64,000 nucleotides of DNA from an uncultured Microbacteriaceae bacterium (GCA_937872445.1 CALMSL010000141.1:55110-119109); one strand, 5' to 3'. Counted from the first letter of the stretch, positions 27,772 through 36,788 are shown. Notes: generated from the sequence alone by a model not told the origin. Made by a program: numbers and translations.

Positions 27772-28662
27772 TCACTCCGATTTCTTGACCGCGTGCCCGC
27801 CGAACTGGTGTCGAAGTGCCGCCACGGCTTTCATGGCAGGGGACTCATCTCCCTGACGGGAAACGAACCGGGCGAAAATGGATGCCGAAATCACCGGCAT
27901 GGGCACGGCATTGTCGATGGCTTCTTCGAGAGTCCAGCGCCCCTCGCCGGAGTCGTCGACATACCCTTCGATCTCTTCGAATTCCGGATCCTGTTCAAGC
28001 GCGCGGACGAGCAACTCCAGGAGCCACGACCTCACGACCGTGCCGCGCTGCCACGCTTTGAACGTGCCCGTAACATCTTTTATGAGATCTTCTCGTTTAT
28101 CCAGAAGCTCATAACCCTCCGCGAAGGCCTGCATGAGGCCGTACTCGATGCCGTTGTGGACCATCTTCGCGTAGTGGCCGGCACCCACGGGACCGACATG
28201 GACGAATCCTTCCTCGCGCGGACCCTCCGGCCGCAGCGCGTCGAAGATGGGCATTGCCCGTTCCACGTGCTCGTCGGCGCCACCCACCATGAGGCCGTAG
28301 CCGTTCTTCAAGCCCCAGACTCCGCCGGAAACGCCCGCATCCATAAACCCGACGGAGTGCTTGTGGGCGAGAGCGCCGTGCCGCGCATCCTCCGTGAACC
28401 GGGAATTTCCGCCATCGATGATCAGGTCGCCGTCCGCCATGAGGCCCACGAGCTCCTTGATCACCGAGTGGGTGATCTCTCCCGCCGGAACCATGACCCA
28501 GATGATTCGCGGCGAAGGCAGCGCCCGGACCAGGTCATCGAGCGAACCAACATCCGTGACGGCGGGGTTCGTATCGTACCCGGTCACTTCGATCCCGTGC
28601 TCCTGAAGCCTGGTGCGCATATTGCTGCCCATTCTGCCCAGACCAACCAAACCGATATGCAT
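27772..28662 (-). CDS. gnd: 6-phosphogluconate dehydrogenase, decarboxylating
   Basis: Pentose-phosphate enzyme that converts 6-phosphogluconate to ribulose 5-phosphate (296 residues). The Rossmann motif is HIGLVGLGRMGSNM. The substrate motifs are DGGNSRFTEDARH and GAGHYAKMVHNGIEYG with the catalytic Lys. The short length and archaeal-like form (GntZ/YqeC type) suggest NAD+ use, in contrast to the 470-residue NADP+ enzymes. Its place between dnaN and recF is a standard actinobacterial arrangement. Confidence 0.95.
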   Translation of the reverse strand: MHIGLVGLGRMGSNMRTRLQEHGIEVTGYDTNPAVTDVGSLDDLVRALPSPRIIWVMVPAGEITHSVIKELVGLMADGDLIIDGGNSRFTEDARHGALAHKHSVGFMDAGVSGGVWGLKNGYGLMVGGADEHVERAMPIFDALRPEGPREEGFVHVGPVGAGHYAKMVHNGIEYGLMQAFAEGYELLDKREDLIKDVTGTFKAWQRGTVVRSWLLELLVRALEQDPEFEEIEGYVDDSGEGRWTLEEAIDNAVPMPVISASIFARFVSRQGDESPAMKAVAALRHQFGGHAVKKSE

Positions 28663-28700
28663 GGCGCTTCTTCTTTCCTGACTTCTGAACTACTGGGCAC

Positions 28701-29849
28701 TCACCGCAACAGAAGATTTGGTTGAAGCAGGTACTTGTAGTTGTCCACTCCAGCCTGATCCTTCGAGGACTGGCTCGTGATCAGCACGGGTCCCGGCTTA
28801 TTGGGGTTATCCGTCTTCGTGAACGATACCCGCACAAACTCCGAGTGAACTGCGCCGAGACCATCGAGAAGGAACTGGGGCTTGAGAGAAACGACGGTGT
28901 CCTCGCCATTGAGATGGCCATCGATTGTCTCCGAGGCCTGAGCCTGCTCGGACCCGATTGCCTCGAGAGTTACTCCGTCGATCGTGAAGGTGAAACGCAG
29001 TGCCGCCTCACGTTCCAGGACAAGCGAAACGCGTCGAACCGCTTCCATGAGATCGGCAGTATTGACGACCGCATAGTTCTCAGGGCTCTCCGGGAACAAA
29101 CGTCGCACGGGTGGGAAATTTCCCTTGATGAGAAGCGAGGTGACCGTCTTTTTGTCTGCACTGAAAGCGATGAGTTCGCGCTCATCGCTGCTCGTGATCG
29201 ACACCGAAATGGTGCCACTGTGGCCGAACGTCTTTCCCACTTCCATGAGGGTTCTGGCCGGAACCAGGGCAGTGACGGGCTCGGAACTCTTCGCGCCCCT
29301 GGATTCCCAGTCGATTTCTCGAATTGCCACCCGATAGCGGTCGGTGGCGACCAGGCTGAGATTGTTCTCCCCAACCTCGAGCTGGACCCCTGTGATCACG
29401 GGAGTCACGTCGTCCCTGCTGGCGGCCACCGCGACCTGAGAGACGGCCGCCGCGAACGCTTCCGCCGGCAGCACCCCGGATTCCGCGGCAATTTCCGGAA
29501 GTGTCGGGTACTCCTCCACCGGCATGCTGAGGAGAGTGAAGTTCGCCGATCCGCACGTGACGACGATCTTCGAACCATCGGTACTGACGTGCACAGGTGC
29601 TGCAGGCAGGCGGCTGGCGATATCGGCAAGGAGGCGACCAGACACGAGCACGGTTCCCTCCTCCTCGATGTCCGCGGAAATCGTCGCCCTGGTGGACACC
29701 TCATAGTCGAAGGACGAGAGCGTCAAGTCTTCTTTCGACGCTTCGAGCAGGACTCCGCTCAGGATGGGCAGGGTCGTTCGCTGGGGCAGCAACTTGACCG
29801 CAAAGGAAACTGCCTCGCTGAAGACGTCGCGATTGACTTGGAACTTCAT
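28701..29849 (-). CDS. dnaN: DNA polymerase III sliding clamp (beta subunit)
   Basis: Ring-shaped processivity factor (382 residues). It starts MKFQVNRDVFSEAVSFAVKL, with three clamp domains and LLQPNLLLR at the end (family pattern 'Y-x-LMPxRL', here Y-LLQPNLLL). The ATG at 29849 was preferred to a GTG two codons upstream because family members start MKF and AGAGGTG lies just before. It is the first gene left of oriC. Confidence 0.97.
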   Translation of the reverse strand: MKFQVNRDVFSEAVSFAVKLLPQRTTLPILSGVLLEASKEDLTLSSFDYEVSTRATISADIEEEGTVLVSGRLLADIASRLPAAPVHVSTDGSKIVVTCGSANFTLLSMPVEEYPTLPEIAAESGVLPAEAFAAAVSQVAVAASRDDVTPVITGVQLEVGENNLSLVATDRYRVAIREIDWESRGAKSSEPVTALVPARTLMEVGKTFGHSGTISVSITSSDERELIAFSADKKTVTSLLIKGNFPPVRRLFPESPENYAVVNTADLMEAVRRVSLVLEREAALRFTFTIDGVTLEAIGSEQAQASETIDGHLNGEDTVVSLKPQFLLDGLGAVHSEFVRVSFTKTDNPNKPGPVLITSQSSKDQAGVDNYKYLLQPNLLLR

Positions 29850-30171
29850 GATCACCTCTGTGGATCTGAGTGCTGGTCGGGCCTTAATACTGGCACAGCG
29901 CGCGGAGCTTGAGGGGTGAAGGTTATTTGAGCGAGTCCATTGTTAAAGAAATCTAATGACATTAACCGTTGTGGAAACTGTGGAGAACCGTGCTCGCCCT
30001 CGCATTCCGCTGGTAACTACAACGGTGTGAGATGTGCACGAGCTGTGGGCTGCCCTTGCACGCCGTATCGGCGGCTCGAACACCTCCGGAGGTAATTCAC
30101 AAGGTTCGGAGACCTTTGCACAACGAGGAGAACAGTTATTCACAAGTTATCCACATGTGAGGAAGGCGCTG
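29850..30171. other. oriC: Replication origin oriC
   Basis: The 322-bp gap between dnaN and dnaA without a gene. It holds a perfect DnaA box TTATCCACA at 30147-30155 and TTATTCACA at 30136-30144 (one mismatch, 11 bp apart). Weaker boxes are at 30093-30101 (TAATTCACA), 29979-29987 (minus strand TTCTCCACA) and 29970-29978. An AT-rich stretch at about 29921-29970 is the best candidate for the unwinding element. In related actinobacteria oriC lies in this gap. Further DnaA boxes are found behind dnaA. Confidence 0.9.
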
Positions 30172-31584
30172 TTATTGCTTGTTGTACTGGTGATTTTGCT
30201 TGATCCGGCTCGTGAGTTCGGTGACCTGGTTGTAAATCGATCGCCTCTCCTTCATGAGTTCGGAGATTTTCTTGTTCGCATACATCACGGTCGTATGGTC
30301 GCGGTTGCCAAAGAGCTGTCCGATTTTTGGCAGGGACAGGTTCGTGAGTTCACGGCACAGGTACATGGCGATCTGACGCGCCGTGGCGATGGCCTGAGAT
30401 CGGGAGGAGCCGTAGAGATCATCGATCGAGAGTTTGAAGTAGTCGGCCGTGTGGTTGATGATGTCGACGGGTGCGACGACGTTGTCCTCATCCAGGGTGA
30501 TGAGGTCTTTGAGAACCGTCTGCACGAGGGCGAGATCCACGGGAGTCTTGTTGAGGCTGGAGAATGCGGTGACGCGGATCAGGGTTCCCTCAAGTTCGCG
30601 GATGTTCGACGACACCTTCGAGGCCATGTACTCGAGAATGTCATCGGGAACCTGAAGGCGCTCGCTCTGCGCCTTCTTTCGAAGGATCGCGATGCGGGTT
30701 TCCAGATCGGGGGCCTGCACGTCGGTGATGAGGCCCCACTCGAAGCGCGACCGCATCCGATCTTCAAAGCCGGTCAGATGCTTCGGCGGCAGATCACTGG
30801 TGATGACGACCTGCTTGTTGTGATCGTGGAGAGTATTGAACGTGTGGAAGAACGCCTCCTGCGTGGAATCCTTCCCCTGCAGGAACTGGATGTCGTCGAT
30901 CAGCAGGATGTCGATTTCCCGGTACCGGGACTGAAACAGCGATGCCCGGTTGTTCGCGATCGAATTAATGAAGTCGTTCGTGAATTCCTCTGAACTCACA
31001 TATCGAATCCGAATTCCCGGGTAAAGACTCTCGGCATAGTGACCGATGGCATGGAGAAGGTGGGTCTTGCCGAGGCCCGAGCCGCCGTAGACGAAAAGCG
31101 GGTTGTAGGCCTTGGCTGGTGCCTCCGCCACCGCCACGGCCGCGGCATGGGCAAAGCGGTTCGACCCGCCGATGACGAAGTTGTCGAAACTGTACTTCGG
31201 GTTCAGGCGGGAGTCGCCTTTCTTCCCGCTGTCCACGGGAGTGGGACCGGGTTGTGGTTCGATGTACGGCTGGTCCGTGGGATCAGGGGTCGGCTCCCGG
31301 TAGTCCTGGCCGATCTCGGGATTCACGACAATCGCGAAAGTGGTCACGGACTGGTCCTCGCTGAGCGCGGCAATGGCGTTCAGCAACGGAAGCCGGATGC
31401 GCTGCTCGAGCATGCCGCGAGTCAGGTCGTTGGGAACTTCGAGATACAGTGTTCCCGCCATGACGCCTTTGGGCTCGACGAGCGAAAGAAAGCCCTCGAG
31501 CTGGGGGGTGATGCGATCATCCGTGCGCAGCGCATCAAGGATGGACTGCCACAGGTCCTGCGTTGGATCCGCTTCGTCGTTCAC
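30172..31584 (-). CDS. dnaA: Chromosomal replication initiator DnaA
   Basis: AAA+ initiator that binds DnaA boxes and opens oriC (470 residues). An N-terminal DnaB-interacting domain is followed by a Pro-rich linker at about 100-130. The AAA+ core has GGSGLGKTHLLHAIGHYAE and LLIDDIQFLQGKD. The C-terminal DNA-binding domain has the signature GNRDHTTVMYANKKI. The GTG at 31584 is preceded by AAGGGGAG. Confidence 0.98.
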   Translation of the reverse strand: MNDEADPTQDLWQSILDALRTDDRITPQLEGFLSLVEPKGVMAGTLYLEVPNDLTRGMLEQRIRLPLLNAIAALSEDQSVTTFAIVVNPEIGQDYREPTPDPTDQPYIEPQPGPTPVDSGKKGDSRLNPKYSFDNFVIGGSNRFAHAAAVAVAEAPAKAYNPLFVYGGSGLGKTHLLHAIGHYAESLYPGIRIRYVSSEEFTNDFINSIANNRASLFQSRYREIDILLIDDIQFLQGKDSTQEAFFHTFNTLHDHNKQVVITSDLPPKHLTGFEDRMRSRFEWGLITDVQAPDLETRIAILRKKAQSERLQVPDDILEYMASKVSSNIRELEGTLIRVTAFSSLNKTPVDLALVQTVLKDLITLDEDNVVAPVDIINHTADYFKLSIDDLYGSSRSQAIATARQIAMYLCRELTNLSLPKIGQLFGNRDHTTVMYANKKISELMKERRSIYNQVTELTSRIKQNHQYNKQ

Positions 31585-31607
31585 TACTCCCCTTGCTTTT
31601 CAACCTC

Positions 31608-31675
31608 TTACTCACAGGGTTATCCACCGACTGCACAGTGACACCACCTTAGTTTGTTGCCGTAGCTGTGGAAAA
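31608..31675. promoter_or_regulatory. DnaA boxes upstream of dnaA
   Basis: In the 267-bp dnaA-rpmH gap three DnaA-box-like sites are seen: TTATCCACC at 31620-31628 (one mismatch), TTTTCCACA on the minus strand at 31667-31675 (one mismatch) and TTACTCACA at 31608-31616 (two mismatches). They lie within 100 bp of the dnaA start and may serve autoregulation of dnaA or be part of an extended origin. Confidence 0.6.
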
Positions 31676-31722
31676 CCCCAGTTGTGGGCTGGGGATATCG
31701 CCCGGGCCCTGCGGCGCACAGT

Positions 31723-31751
31723 TTGACCCTGCGGTACAAAGCCCGTACCTT
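31723..31751 (+). promoter_or_regulatory. rpmH promoter
   Basis: TTGACC (31723-31728), a 17-bp spacer and TACCTT (31746-31751) form a good housekeeping promoter. Transcription would start near 31758, leaving a leader of about 94 bases before rpmH. Confidence 0.7.
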
Positions 31752-31851
31752 TAATCAGTTGACTTCGGCCATTCGGCACCCCGACTTCCGGGGCCCAGCG
31801 TATTTGTTGCTGTTTGCCCAGCGGAGATCACGACACTGTGGAGAAAGAGCA

Positions 31852-31989
31852 ATGACCAAAAGGACTTTCCAACCAAACAACCGCCGTCGCGCCAAGGTGC
31901 ACGGATTCCGGCTCCGCATGCGCACGCGTGCCGGGCGGGCCATCCTGAGCGCTCGTCGCCGCAAGGGACGCACCGAACTTTCTGCGTGA
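31852..31989 (+). CDS. rpmH: 50S ribosomal protein L34
   Basis: Very basic 45-residue ribosomal protein: [20 protein letters not shown], then [18 protein letters not shown]. The ATG at 31852 is preceded by GGAGAAAGAG. The next gene, rnpA, follows after 7 bp. The arrangement dnaA-rpmH-rnpA is universal among bacteria. Confidence 0.98.
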   Translation: MTKRTFQPNNRRRAKVHGFRLRMRTRAGRAILSARRRKGRTELSA

Positions 31990-31996
31990 ATCAATC

Positions 31997-32338
31997 ATGC
32001 TCGCACGAGCGAATCGCCTGGTCTCCGGAGACGAGTTTCGTCGTGTCTCGAGACGTGGACGCCGCGTAGAAACGGACCATATGGTGGTGAGCTCGCTCAT
32101 GACGGATCCCCGTTTGCCCGCACGGTTCGGATTTACCCTGACCAGGAAAGTCGGAAACGCAGTGGAGCGCAATCGGGTGCGCCGCAGGATGCGCGCGATC
32201 GCCTGGGAACTGGTGCATGACGGGCTCAGCGGCAGGGACATCGTAGTTCGCGGTTTGCCGAAGTCCATCGGCGCTGACTGGAAGGTACTTCACACGGAGT
32301 TGACCTCGGCGGTACGCGAGGGAGCAAACACACGATGA
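31997..32338 (+). CDS. rnpA: Ribonuclease P protein component
   Basis: Protein subunit of RNase P, which trims tRNA 5' ends (113 residues). The RNR motif NAVERNRVRRRMRAI and the N-terminal MLARANRLVSGDEFR are typical. It is coupled to yidD by an ATGA overlap. Confidence 0.97.
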   Translation: MLARANRLVSGDEFRRVSRRGRRVETDHMVVSSLMTDPRLPARFGFTLTRKVGNAVERNRVRRRMRAIAWELVHDGLSGRDIVVRGLPKSIGADWKVLHTELTSAVREGANTR

Positions 32339-32643
32339 GAACGGTGCTGAGCTTTCTCCTTCTCGTACCCAGGAACGTGTGCGTCATCATCCTCCGGGTG
32401 TACCGAACCCTGATTTCCCCGCTGTACGGCGACGTCTGCCGGTACTACCCGTCCTGCTCGCACTACGCACTGAACGCGATTCAGGCCCACGGCGTGCTGA
32501 AGGGCATCTGGCTCGGATCGCTGCGGATCGCCCGGTGCCACCCCTGGGCGGCCGGCGGAATCGACGACGTGCCGCAGAACACGAGACGAACCTACACCGT
32601 GACACGATTTGGATTCGTGCTCCCGACGACCGGAAAGGTCTAA
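32335..32643 (+). CDS. yidD: Membrane protein insertion efficiency factor YidD
   Basis: A 102-residue protein with the DUF37 motif YRTLISPLYGDVCRYYPSCS-HYALNAI and LGSLRIARCHPWAAGGID, including the conserved cysteines. It assists YidC-mediated insertion. It lies between rnpA and yidC with only 8 bp before yidC. Confidence 0.97.
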   Translation: MRTVLSFLLLVPRNVCVIILRVYRTLISPLYGDVCRYYPSCSHYALNAIQAHGVLKGIWLGSLRIARCHPWAAGGIDDVPQNTRRTYTVTRFGFVLPTTGKV

Positions 32644-32651
32644 CTCCGCAC

Positions 32652-33608
32652 ATGGACATCATCGGCACCATCCTCTGGCCCATCAAGTGGGCCATTGAAG
32701 CGATCCTCGTGGCATTCCACTGGGTCTTCACGGGCATTGGCCTGGACGCGAACGCCGGCACCACGTGGGTGCTCTCGATCGTGGGGCTCGTACTCGTGGT
32801 TCGCGCGGCGCTCATCCCGATCTTCGTGCGCCAGATCAAGAGCCAGCGGCGGATGCTGGAGGTCGCGCCGCAGCTGAAGAAGATCCAGGACAAATACAAG
32901 GGCAAGAAGGATCAGTTCTCCCGCGAAGCGATGTCGCGCGAAACCATGGCGATGTACAAGAAGACGGGAACGAACCCCCTGAGTTCGTGCCTGCCGCTGT
33001 TGCTGCAGATGCCGATCTTCTTCGGCCTGTTTTCCGTGCTGCAGAATGCGCAGCACGAGGGCATCGGCGTCGGTCTCCTGAGCAAGGAGCTGTCCCGGTC
33101 GTTCGGCGAGTCCGTGTTCCTCGGGGCGCCGCTCAAGCTCGCCATCAGCACGGCGGGCGGCAACGTCACGGTGATCGTGATCGCCTCCATCATGGTGGTG
33201 CTCATGACCGCGTCCCAGTTCATCACCCAGCTGCAGATCATGTCGAAGAACCAGTCGCCGGAAATGAAGAGCAGCCCGATGTACAAGCAGCAGCGGATGC
33301 TGCTCTACGTGCTGCCGTTTGTGTTCCTGTTTTCCGGGTTCACGTTCCCGCTCGGGGTCATGTTCTACTGGCTGGTCTCGAACATTTGGACCATGGTGCA
33401 GCAGTTCATCGTGATTCGGAACATGCCGACCCCGGGCAGCGAGGCCGCCCTCGCACGAGAGGCCAGGATCGCAAAGAAGAATCAGCGACGCGGCATCACG
33501 ATCATCGAGGACAACGGCGACGACCCGGACGAGCCGGAAGAACCCAAGTCGACTCAGCGAGCCCAACCGGTCAATCCCAAGAAACGCAAAAAGAAAAAGA
33601 AGAGGTAG
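32652..33608 (+). CDS. yidC: Membrane protein insertase YidC
   Basis: Polytopic insertase of the YidC/OxaA family (318 residues). Helices and family motifs are seen in LVVRAALIPIFVRQIKSQRR, CLPLLLQMPIFFGLFSVL and FPLGVMFYWLVSNIWTM. The C-terminal tail is strongly basic, ending in KKRKKKKKR, a ribosome-binding feature. The ATG at 32652 was chosen; the longer upstream frame is an out-of-frame shadow of yidD. Confidence 0.96.
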   Translation: MDIIGTILWPIKWAIEAILVAFHWVFTGIGLDANAGTTWVLSIVGLVLVVRAALIPIFVRQIKSQRRMLEVAPQLKKIQDKYKGKKDQFSREAMSRETMAMYKKTGTNPLSSCLPLLLQMPIFFGLFSVLQNAQHEGIGVGLLSKELSRSFGESVFLGAPLKLAISTAGGNVTVIVIASIMVVLMTASQFITQLQIMSKNQSPEMKSSPMYKQQRMLLYVLPFVFLFSGFTFPLGVMFYWLVSNIWTMVQQFIVIRNMPTPGSEAALAREARIAKKNQRRGITIIEDNGDDPDEPEEPKSTQRAQPVNPKKRKKKKKR

Positions 33609-33611
33609 CAG

Positions 33612-34181
33612 GTGTCCACGCAATCCCCCCAGGACCCCCCGATGGACGATGCTGCGGTCGCGACCGCCGACGCCGACGTGGCCGACAGCACGAAGGACGA
33701 CCGGGATGCCGAACGATCCATCGAGCAACTCGAAGCCGAGGGCGATATCGCCGCCGACTACATCGAGGAGCTTCTGGACATCACCGATCTGGATGGCGAC
33801 ATCGATATTGACGCTCGGGATGGCCGCGCGTACGTTTCCGTGAACTCGAGCGAGGATTCGAATCTGCGGCTGCTGTCCAAGCCGGACACCGTCACCGCGC
33901 TTCAGGAACTTGCGCGCATCGCCGTTCAGGCGAAGACCGGCACGTTCTCCCGGCTCATCCTCGACGTGGGCGGATCCCGCGAAGCTCGCCAGGCCGAGTT
34001 GTCCCGGATCGTGGAGCGCGCGGCGGAGCGGATCGAGCAGGGTGCGTCCTCCGTCGATCTGCCCCCAATGTCTTCGTATGAGCGCAAGCTGGTTCACGAT
34101 CTCGTCGCCGAAAAGGGACTGGTGTCGGAGTCGGAGGGCGAGGGCAGGGACCGCCACACGGTCATCACCGCGTCTCGCTGA
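33612..34181 (+). CDS. jag: Jag/KhpB-like KH and R3H RNA-binding protein
   Basis: RNA-binding protein of 189 residues. An acidic Asp/Ala-rich N-terminus (about 1-50) leads into a KH domain (about 60-115) and a C-terminal R3H domain with LPPMSSYERKLVHDLVAE and SEGEGRDRHTVI. The GTG start at 33612 has AGCAGG just before it and follows the yidC stop by 3 bp. Confidence 0.93.
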   Translation: MSTQSPQDPPMDDAAVATADADVADSTKDDRDAERSIEQLEAEGDIAADYIEELLDITDLDGDIDIDARDGRAYVSVNSSEDSNLRLLSKPDTVTALQELARIAVQAKTGTFSRLILDVGGSREARQAELSRIVERAAERIEQGASSVDLPPMSSYERKLVHDLVAEKGLVSESEGEGRDRHTVITASR

Positions 34182-34194
34182 GCGGCGTTGCGGG

Positions 34195-34845
34195 ATGAGT
34201 GTTTCACGTGAAACATCCGGCGAGGCAATGGAGGTGGAACCTCCTTTCGCGGGCAGGCTGTTCGGAGCGCGGATCGATCACGCCCGGCGCTTCGCGTCGG
34301 ACCTCGCTGAGCGCGGCGTCGAACTGGGACTCATCGGGCCGTTGGAGTTGCCTCGCCTGTGGACGCGGCACCTGATCAACTCCGCCCTCGTCGCTCCGTT
34401 GCTCCGCGCTGGCAGGGTGGGGGATGTGGGAAGCGGTGCCGGGTTGCCGGGGCTCGTCCTGGCGATTGCCCGCCCGGATGTTTCCTTCGTCCTGATCGAA
34501 CCGATGGAGCGAAGGACCGAGTGGCTGTCAGCGGAGGTCGCCCGTCTCGGACTGGACAACGTCGAGGTTCTTCGTTCGCGGGCGGAAGAGGCTCGATTCT
34601 CTCCCTTGCTCGATCAGGTGACGGCACGCGCCGTGAGCGCTCTCTCGAAGCTCATCCCGATTTCTGCCGGTCTGGTTCGGTCGGGCGGAGAGCTCCTGTT
34701 CCTGAAGGGAGCGAACGTGGACCGGGAGGTGGATGCCGCGGCGAAAGCGATTCGCGCGGCGAAGCTGACCGACGTCGACGTGCTCACGCTCGGAACGGAA
34801 TTCGGCACAGAACCCACTCGGCTGTTTCGGGCTACAGTTGACTGA
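34195..34845 (+). CDS. rsmG: 16S rRNA m7G527 methyltransferase RsmG
   Basis: SAM-dependent enzyme that methylates G527 of 16S rRNA (216 residues). The SAM site is VGDVGSGAGLPGLVLAIARP and the family motif RHLINSALVA precedes it. The ATG at 34195 starts a reading frame whose codons 2-7 are made of the parS site TGTTTCACGTGAAACA. It lies 13 bp after jag. Confidence 0.95.
   Translation: MSVSRETSGEAMEVEPPFAGRLFGARIDHARRFASDLAERGVELGLIGPLELPRLWTRHLINSALVAPLLRAGRVGDVGSGAGLPGLVLAIARPDVSFVLIEPMERRTEWLSAEVARLGLDNVEVLRSRAEEARFSPLLDQVTARAVSALSKLIPISAGLVRSGGELLFLKGANVDREVDAAAKAIRAAKLTDVDVLTLGTEFGTEPTRLFRATVD
34200..34215. promoter_or_regulatory. parS: parS centromere site 1
   Basis: TGTTTCACGTGAAACA, a perfect match to the 16-bp bacterial parS consensus, lying inside the first codons of rsmG. 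ParB encoded 1.6 kb away should bind it and spread during chromosome segregation. Confidence 0.95.
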
Positions 34846-34915
34846 TCATTTCGGGTCGCGATTGGCAGGGTCGCGTGCGTCGCGGCCGAACCATTGACCG
34901 AATCCACACGAGCGA

Positions 34916-34931
34916 GGTTTCACGTGAAACA
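34916..34931. promoter_or_regulatory. parS: parS centromere site 2
   Basis: GGTTTCACGTGAAACA differs from the consensus only at the first base. It overlaps the ribosome binding site and start codon of parA, so ParB binding could also affect parA expression. Confidence 0.92.
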
Positions 34932-35847
34932 TCCTGAGGAGGCGACCTCGGTTTCCGAGCCGGCGGTCGACGCGGATGAGACGACGCCACTTGCTCAGGA
35001 GATAGCGGATCTCGCCCGCCGCCGCCGGGCGCTCGCTCAAGAGGTGTTGCCGTTGCCGCAGTCCACGCGGATCTTTACCGTCGCGAACCAGAAAGGCGGG
35101 GTCGGCAAAACCACGACAACGGTGAACCTTGCCGCGGCCCTCGCACGATCGGGCGCGCGCGTTCTCGTGATCGATCTGGATCCGCAGGGGAATGCGTCGA
35201 CCGCGCTCGGCGTCGAACACCGTGCCGAGACGGCGAGCGTGTACGACGTCATCATCAACGATGCGCCGATCGCCAGCGTCATCCAGTCCAGTCCGGAGTT
35301 CGACACGCTGTACTGCGTTCCCGCGACCATCCATCTGGCCGGCGCGGAGATCGAGCTGGTATCCCTCGTGGCGCGTGAGCAACGGCTTCACACGGCGCTC
35401 GAGCTGTTTCTCCAGGAGACCGAGGACGACTTCCACTACGTGTTCATCGACTGCCCGCCGTCGCTCGGTCTGCTCACGATCAATGCGTTCGTTGCCGCGA
35501 CGGAAGTGCTCATCCCGATCCAGTGCGAGTACTACGCGCTTGAGGGCCTCAGCCAGCTGCTGTCCAACATCCGGCTCATCGAGCGGCACCTGAATCCCTC
35601 TCTGGCAGTGTCGACGATCCTCATGACGATGTACGACGCGCGGACCAACCTCGCAAACCAGGTCGTCGCGGATGTGCGGGAACACTTCCCGAAGGAAGTG
35701 CTGAACGCGCTCGTCCCGCGCTCGGTGCGGATCTCCGAGGCGCCGAGTTACGGCCAGAGCGTGATCAGTTACGATACGAATTCACCGGGCGCGCTTTCCT
35801 ACCAGGAGGCCGCCGCCGAGATCGCACACAGGGGAGTACCGCGCTGA
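34924..35847 (+). CDS. parA: Chromosome-partitioning ATPase ParA (Soj)
   Basis: Walker-type ATPase that moves ParB-bound origins (307 residues from GTG 34924). The deviant Walker A KGGVGKTTTT and the Walker A' region VLVIDLDPQGNASTALG are clear, followed by VFIDCPPSLGLLTINA. The GTG at 34924 has GAGG six bases upstream; a TTG at 34894 would add ten residues but has no ribosome binding site. The start codon lies inside the second parS. It overlaps parB by one base. Confidence 0.95.
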   Translation: MKHPEEATSVSEPAVDADETTPLAQEIADLARRRRALAQEVLPLPQSTRIFTVANQKGGVGKTTTTVNLAAALARSGARVLVIDLDPQGNASTALGVEHRAETASVYDVIINDAPIASVIQSSPEFDTLYCVPATIHLAGAEIELVSLVAREQRLHTALELFLQETEDDFHYVFIDCPPSLGLLTINAFVAATEVLIPIQCEYYALEGLSQLLSNIRLIERHLNPSLAVSTILMTMYDARTNLANQVVADVREHFPKEVLNALVPRSVRISEAPSYGQSVISYDTNSPGALSYQEAAAEIAHRGVPR

Positions 35848-36788
35848 TGGCTGCCGCGAAAAGAACGGGACTGGGGCGGGGGATCGGTGCGCTGATCCCC
35901 ACAGACGAAGGATCGCCCGAGCGTCCGGTCGACGTCTTCTTCCCCTCGGAGCGTCGCGGAGGTCTCGTCGCCGTCCCTGGGGCGCGACTGGCAAACCTGT
36001 CCCCGGGGGACATCATTCCGAATGCGGCCCAGCCGCGAACCGAGTTTGCCAAAGACAAGCTCGACGAGCTCGTCGCCAGCATCCGGGAGGTCGGCGTGCT
36101 CCAGCCGATCGTGGTGCGGCCCATCGCCGGCGACAAGGGCGAGGCGAAGTACGAACTCATCATGGGCGAGCGCCGGCTGCGCGCTTCCCAGCAGCTCGGG
36201 CTGGATTCGATTCCCGCCGTCATCAAGAACACCGCAGACGAAGAGATGCTGCGGGATGCGCTCCTGGAGAACCTGCACCGCGCCGACCTGAACCCGCTGG
36301 AGGAGGCCTCGGCCTACCAGCAGCTCCTGGCGGATTTCGGCATCACGCAGGATCAGCTGGCGGGACGCATTGGCCGGTCGCGTCCGCAGATCACGAACAC
36401 GCTTCGCCTGCTCAAGCTGCCGGCCTCAGTCCAGAAGCGGGTCGCTTCCGGGGTGCTGAGTGCCGGGCACGCGCGCGCGGTTCTCGCCGCGGGGGATGCT
36501 GCGGCGATGGAGAAGCTCGCGGACAAGATCATCAACGAGGACCTCACCGTTCGCGGCGCGGAGGCGGCGGCGGGCCTGATCTCGCGCAAGCCGGTCCGGT
36601 CGTCGAAGCCGACAGCGGGGAAGCGTCAGGCGCAGCTCACGGAGATCGCGGACCGGCTCGGCGACCGGTTGGACACCCGAGTGAAGATTTCCCTCGGGGC
36701 GAGCAAGGGTACGCTGTCGATCGAGTTCGCGAGCATTGCCGATCTCAATCGGATCCTCGCCGAGCTCGGCGAGGGCGGATTCTCCTAG
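35847..36788 (+). CDS. parB: Chromosome-partitioning protein ParB (Spo0J)
   Basis: CTP-binding DNA clamp that loads at parS (313 residues). The N-terminal CTPase domain has ANAAQPRTEF-like sequence and the GERRLRASQ motif. The HTH is in GITQDQLAGRIGRSRPQITN and a C-terminal dimerisation domain follows. The short N-terminal AAAKRTGLGRGIGALIP is typical and binds ParA. It ends the segregation operon, facing the aminotransferase gene. Confidence 0.97.
   Translation: MAAAKRTGLGRGIGALIPTDEGSPERPVDVFFPSERRGGLVAVPGARLANLSPGDIIPNAAQPRTEFAKDKLDELVASIREVGVLQPIVVRPIAGDKGEAKYELIMGERRLRASQQLGLDSIPAVIKNTADEEMLRDALLENLHRADLNPLEEASAYQQLLADFGITQDQLAGRIGRSRPQITNTLRLLKLPASVQKRVASGVLSAGHARAVLAAGDAAAMEKLADKIINEDLTVRGAEAAAGLISRKPVRSSKPTAGKRQAQLTEIADRLGDRLDTRVKISLGASKGTLSIEFASIADLNRILAELGEGGFS

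Noticed and set aside
26845-28725. Open frame of 626 codons on the plus strand
   Set aside because: Runs antisense through recF and gnd, both certain genes.
32640-34157. Open frame of 505 codons on the minus strand
   Set aside because: Antisense to yidC and jag; composition is His/Arg/Leu-rich and not protein-like.
34894-34923. TTG 34894 as start of parA
   Set aside because: No ribosome binding site; GTG 34924 has GAGG at the right distance.
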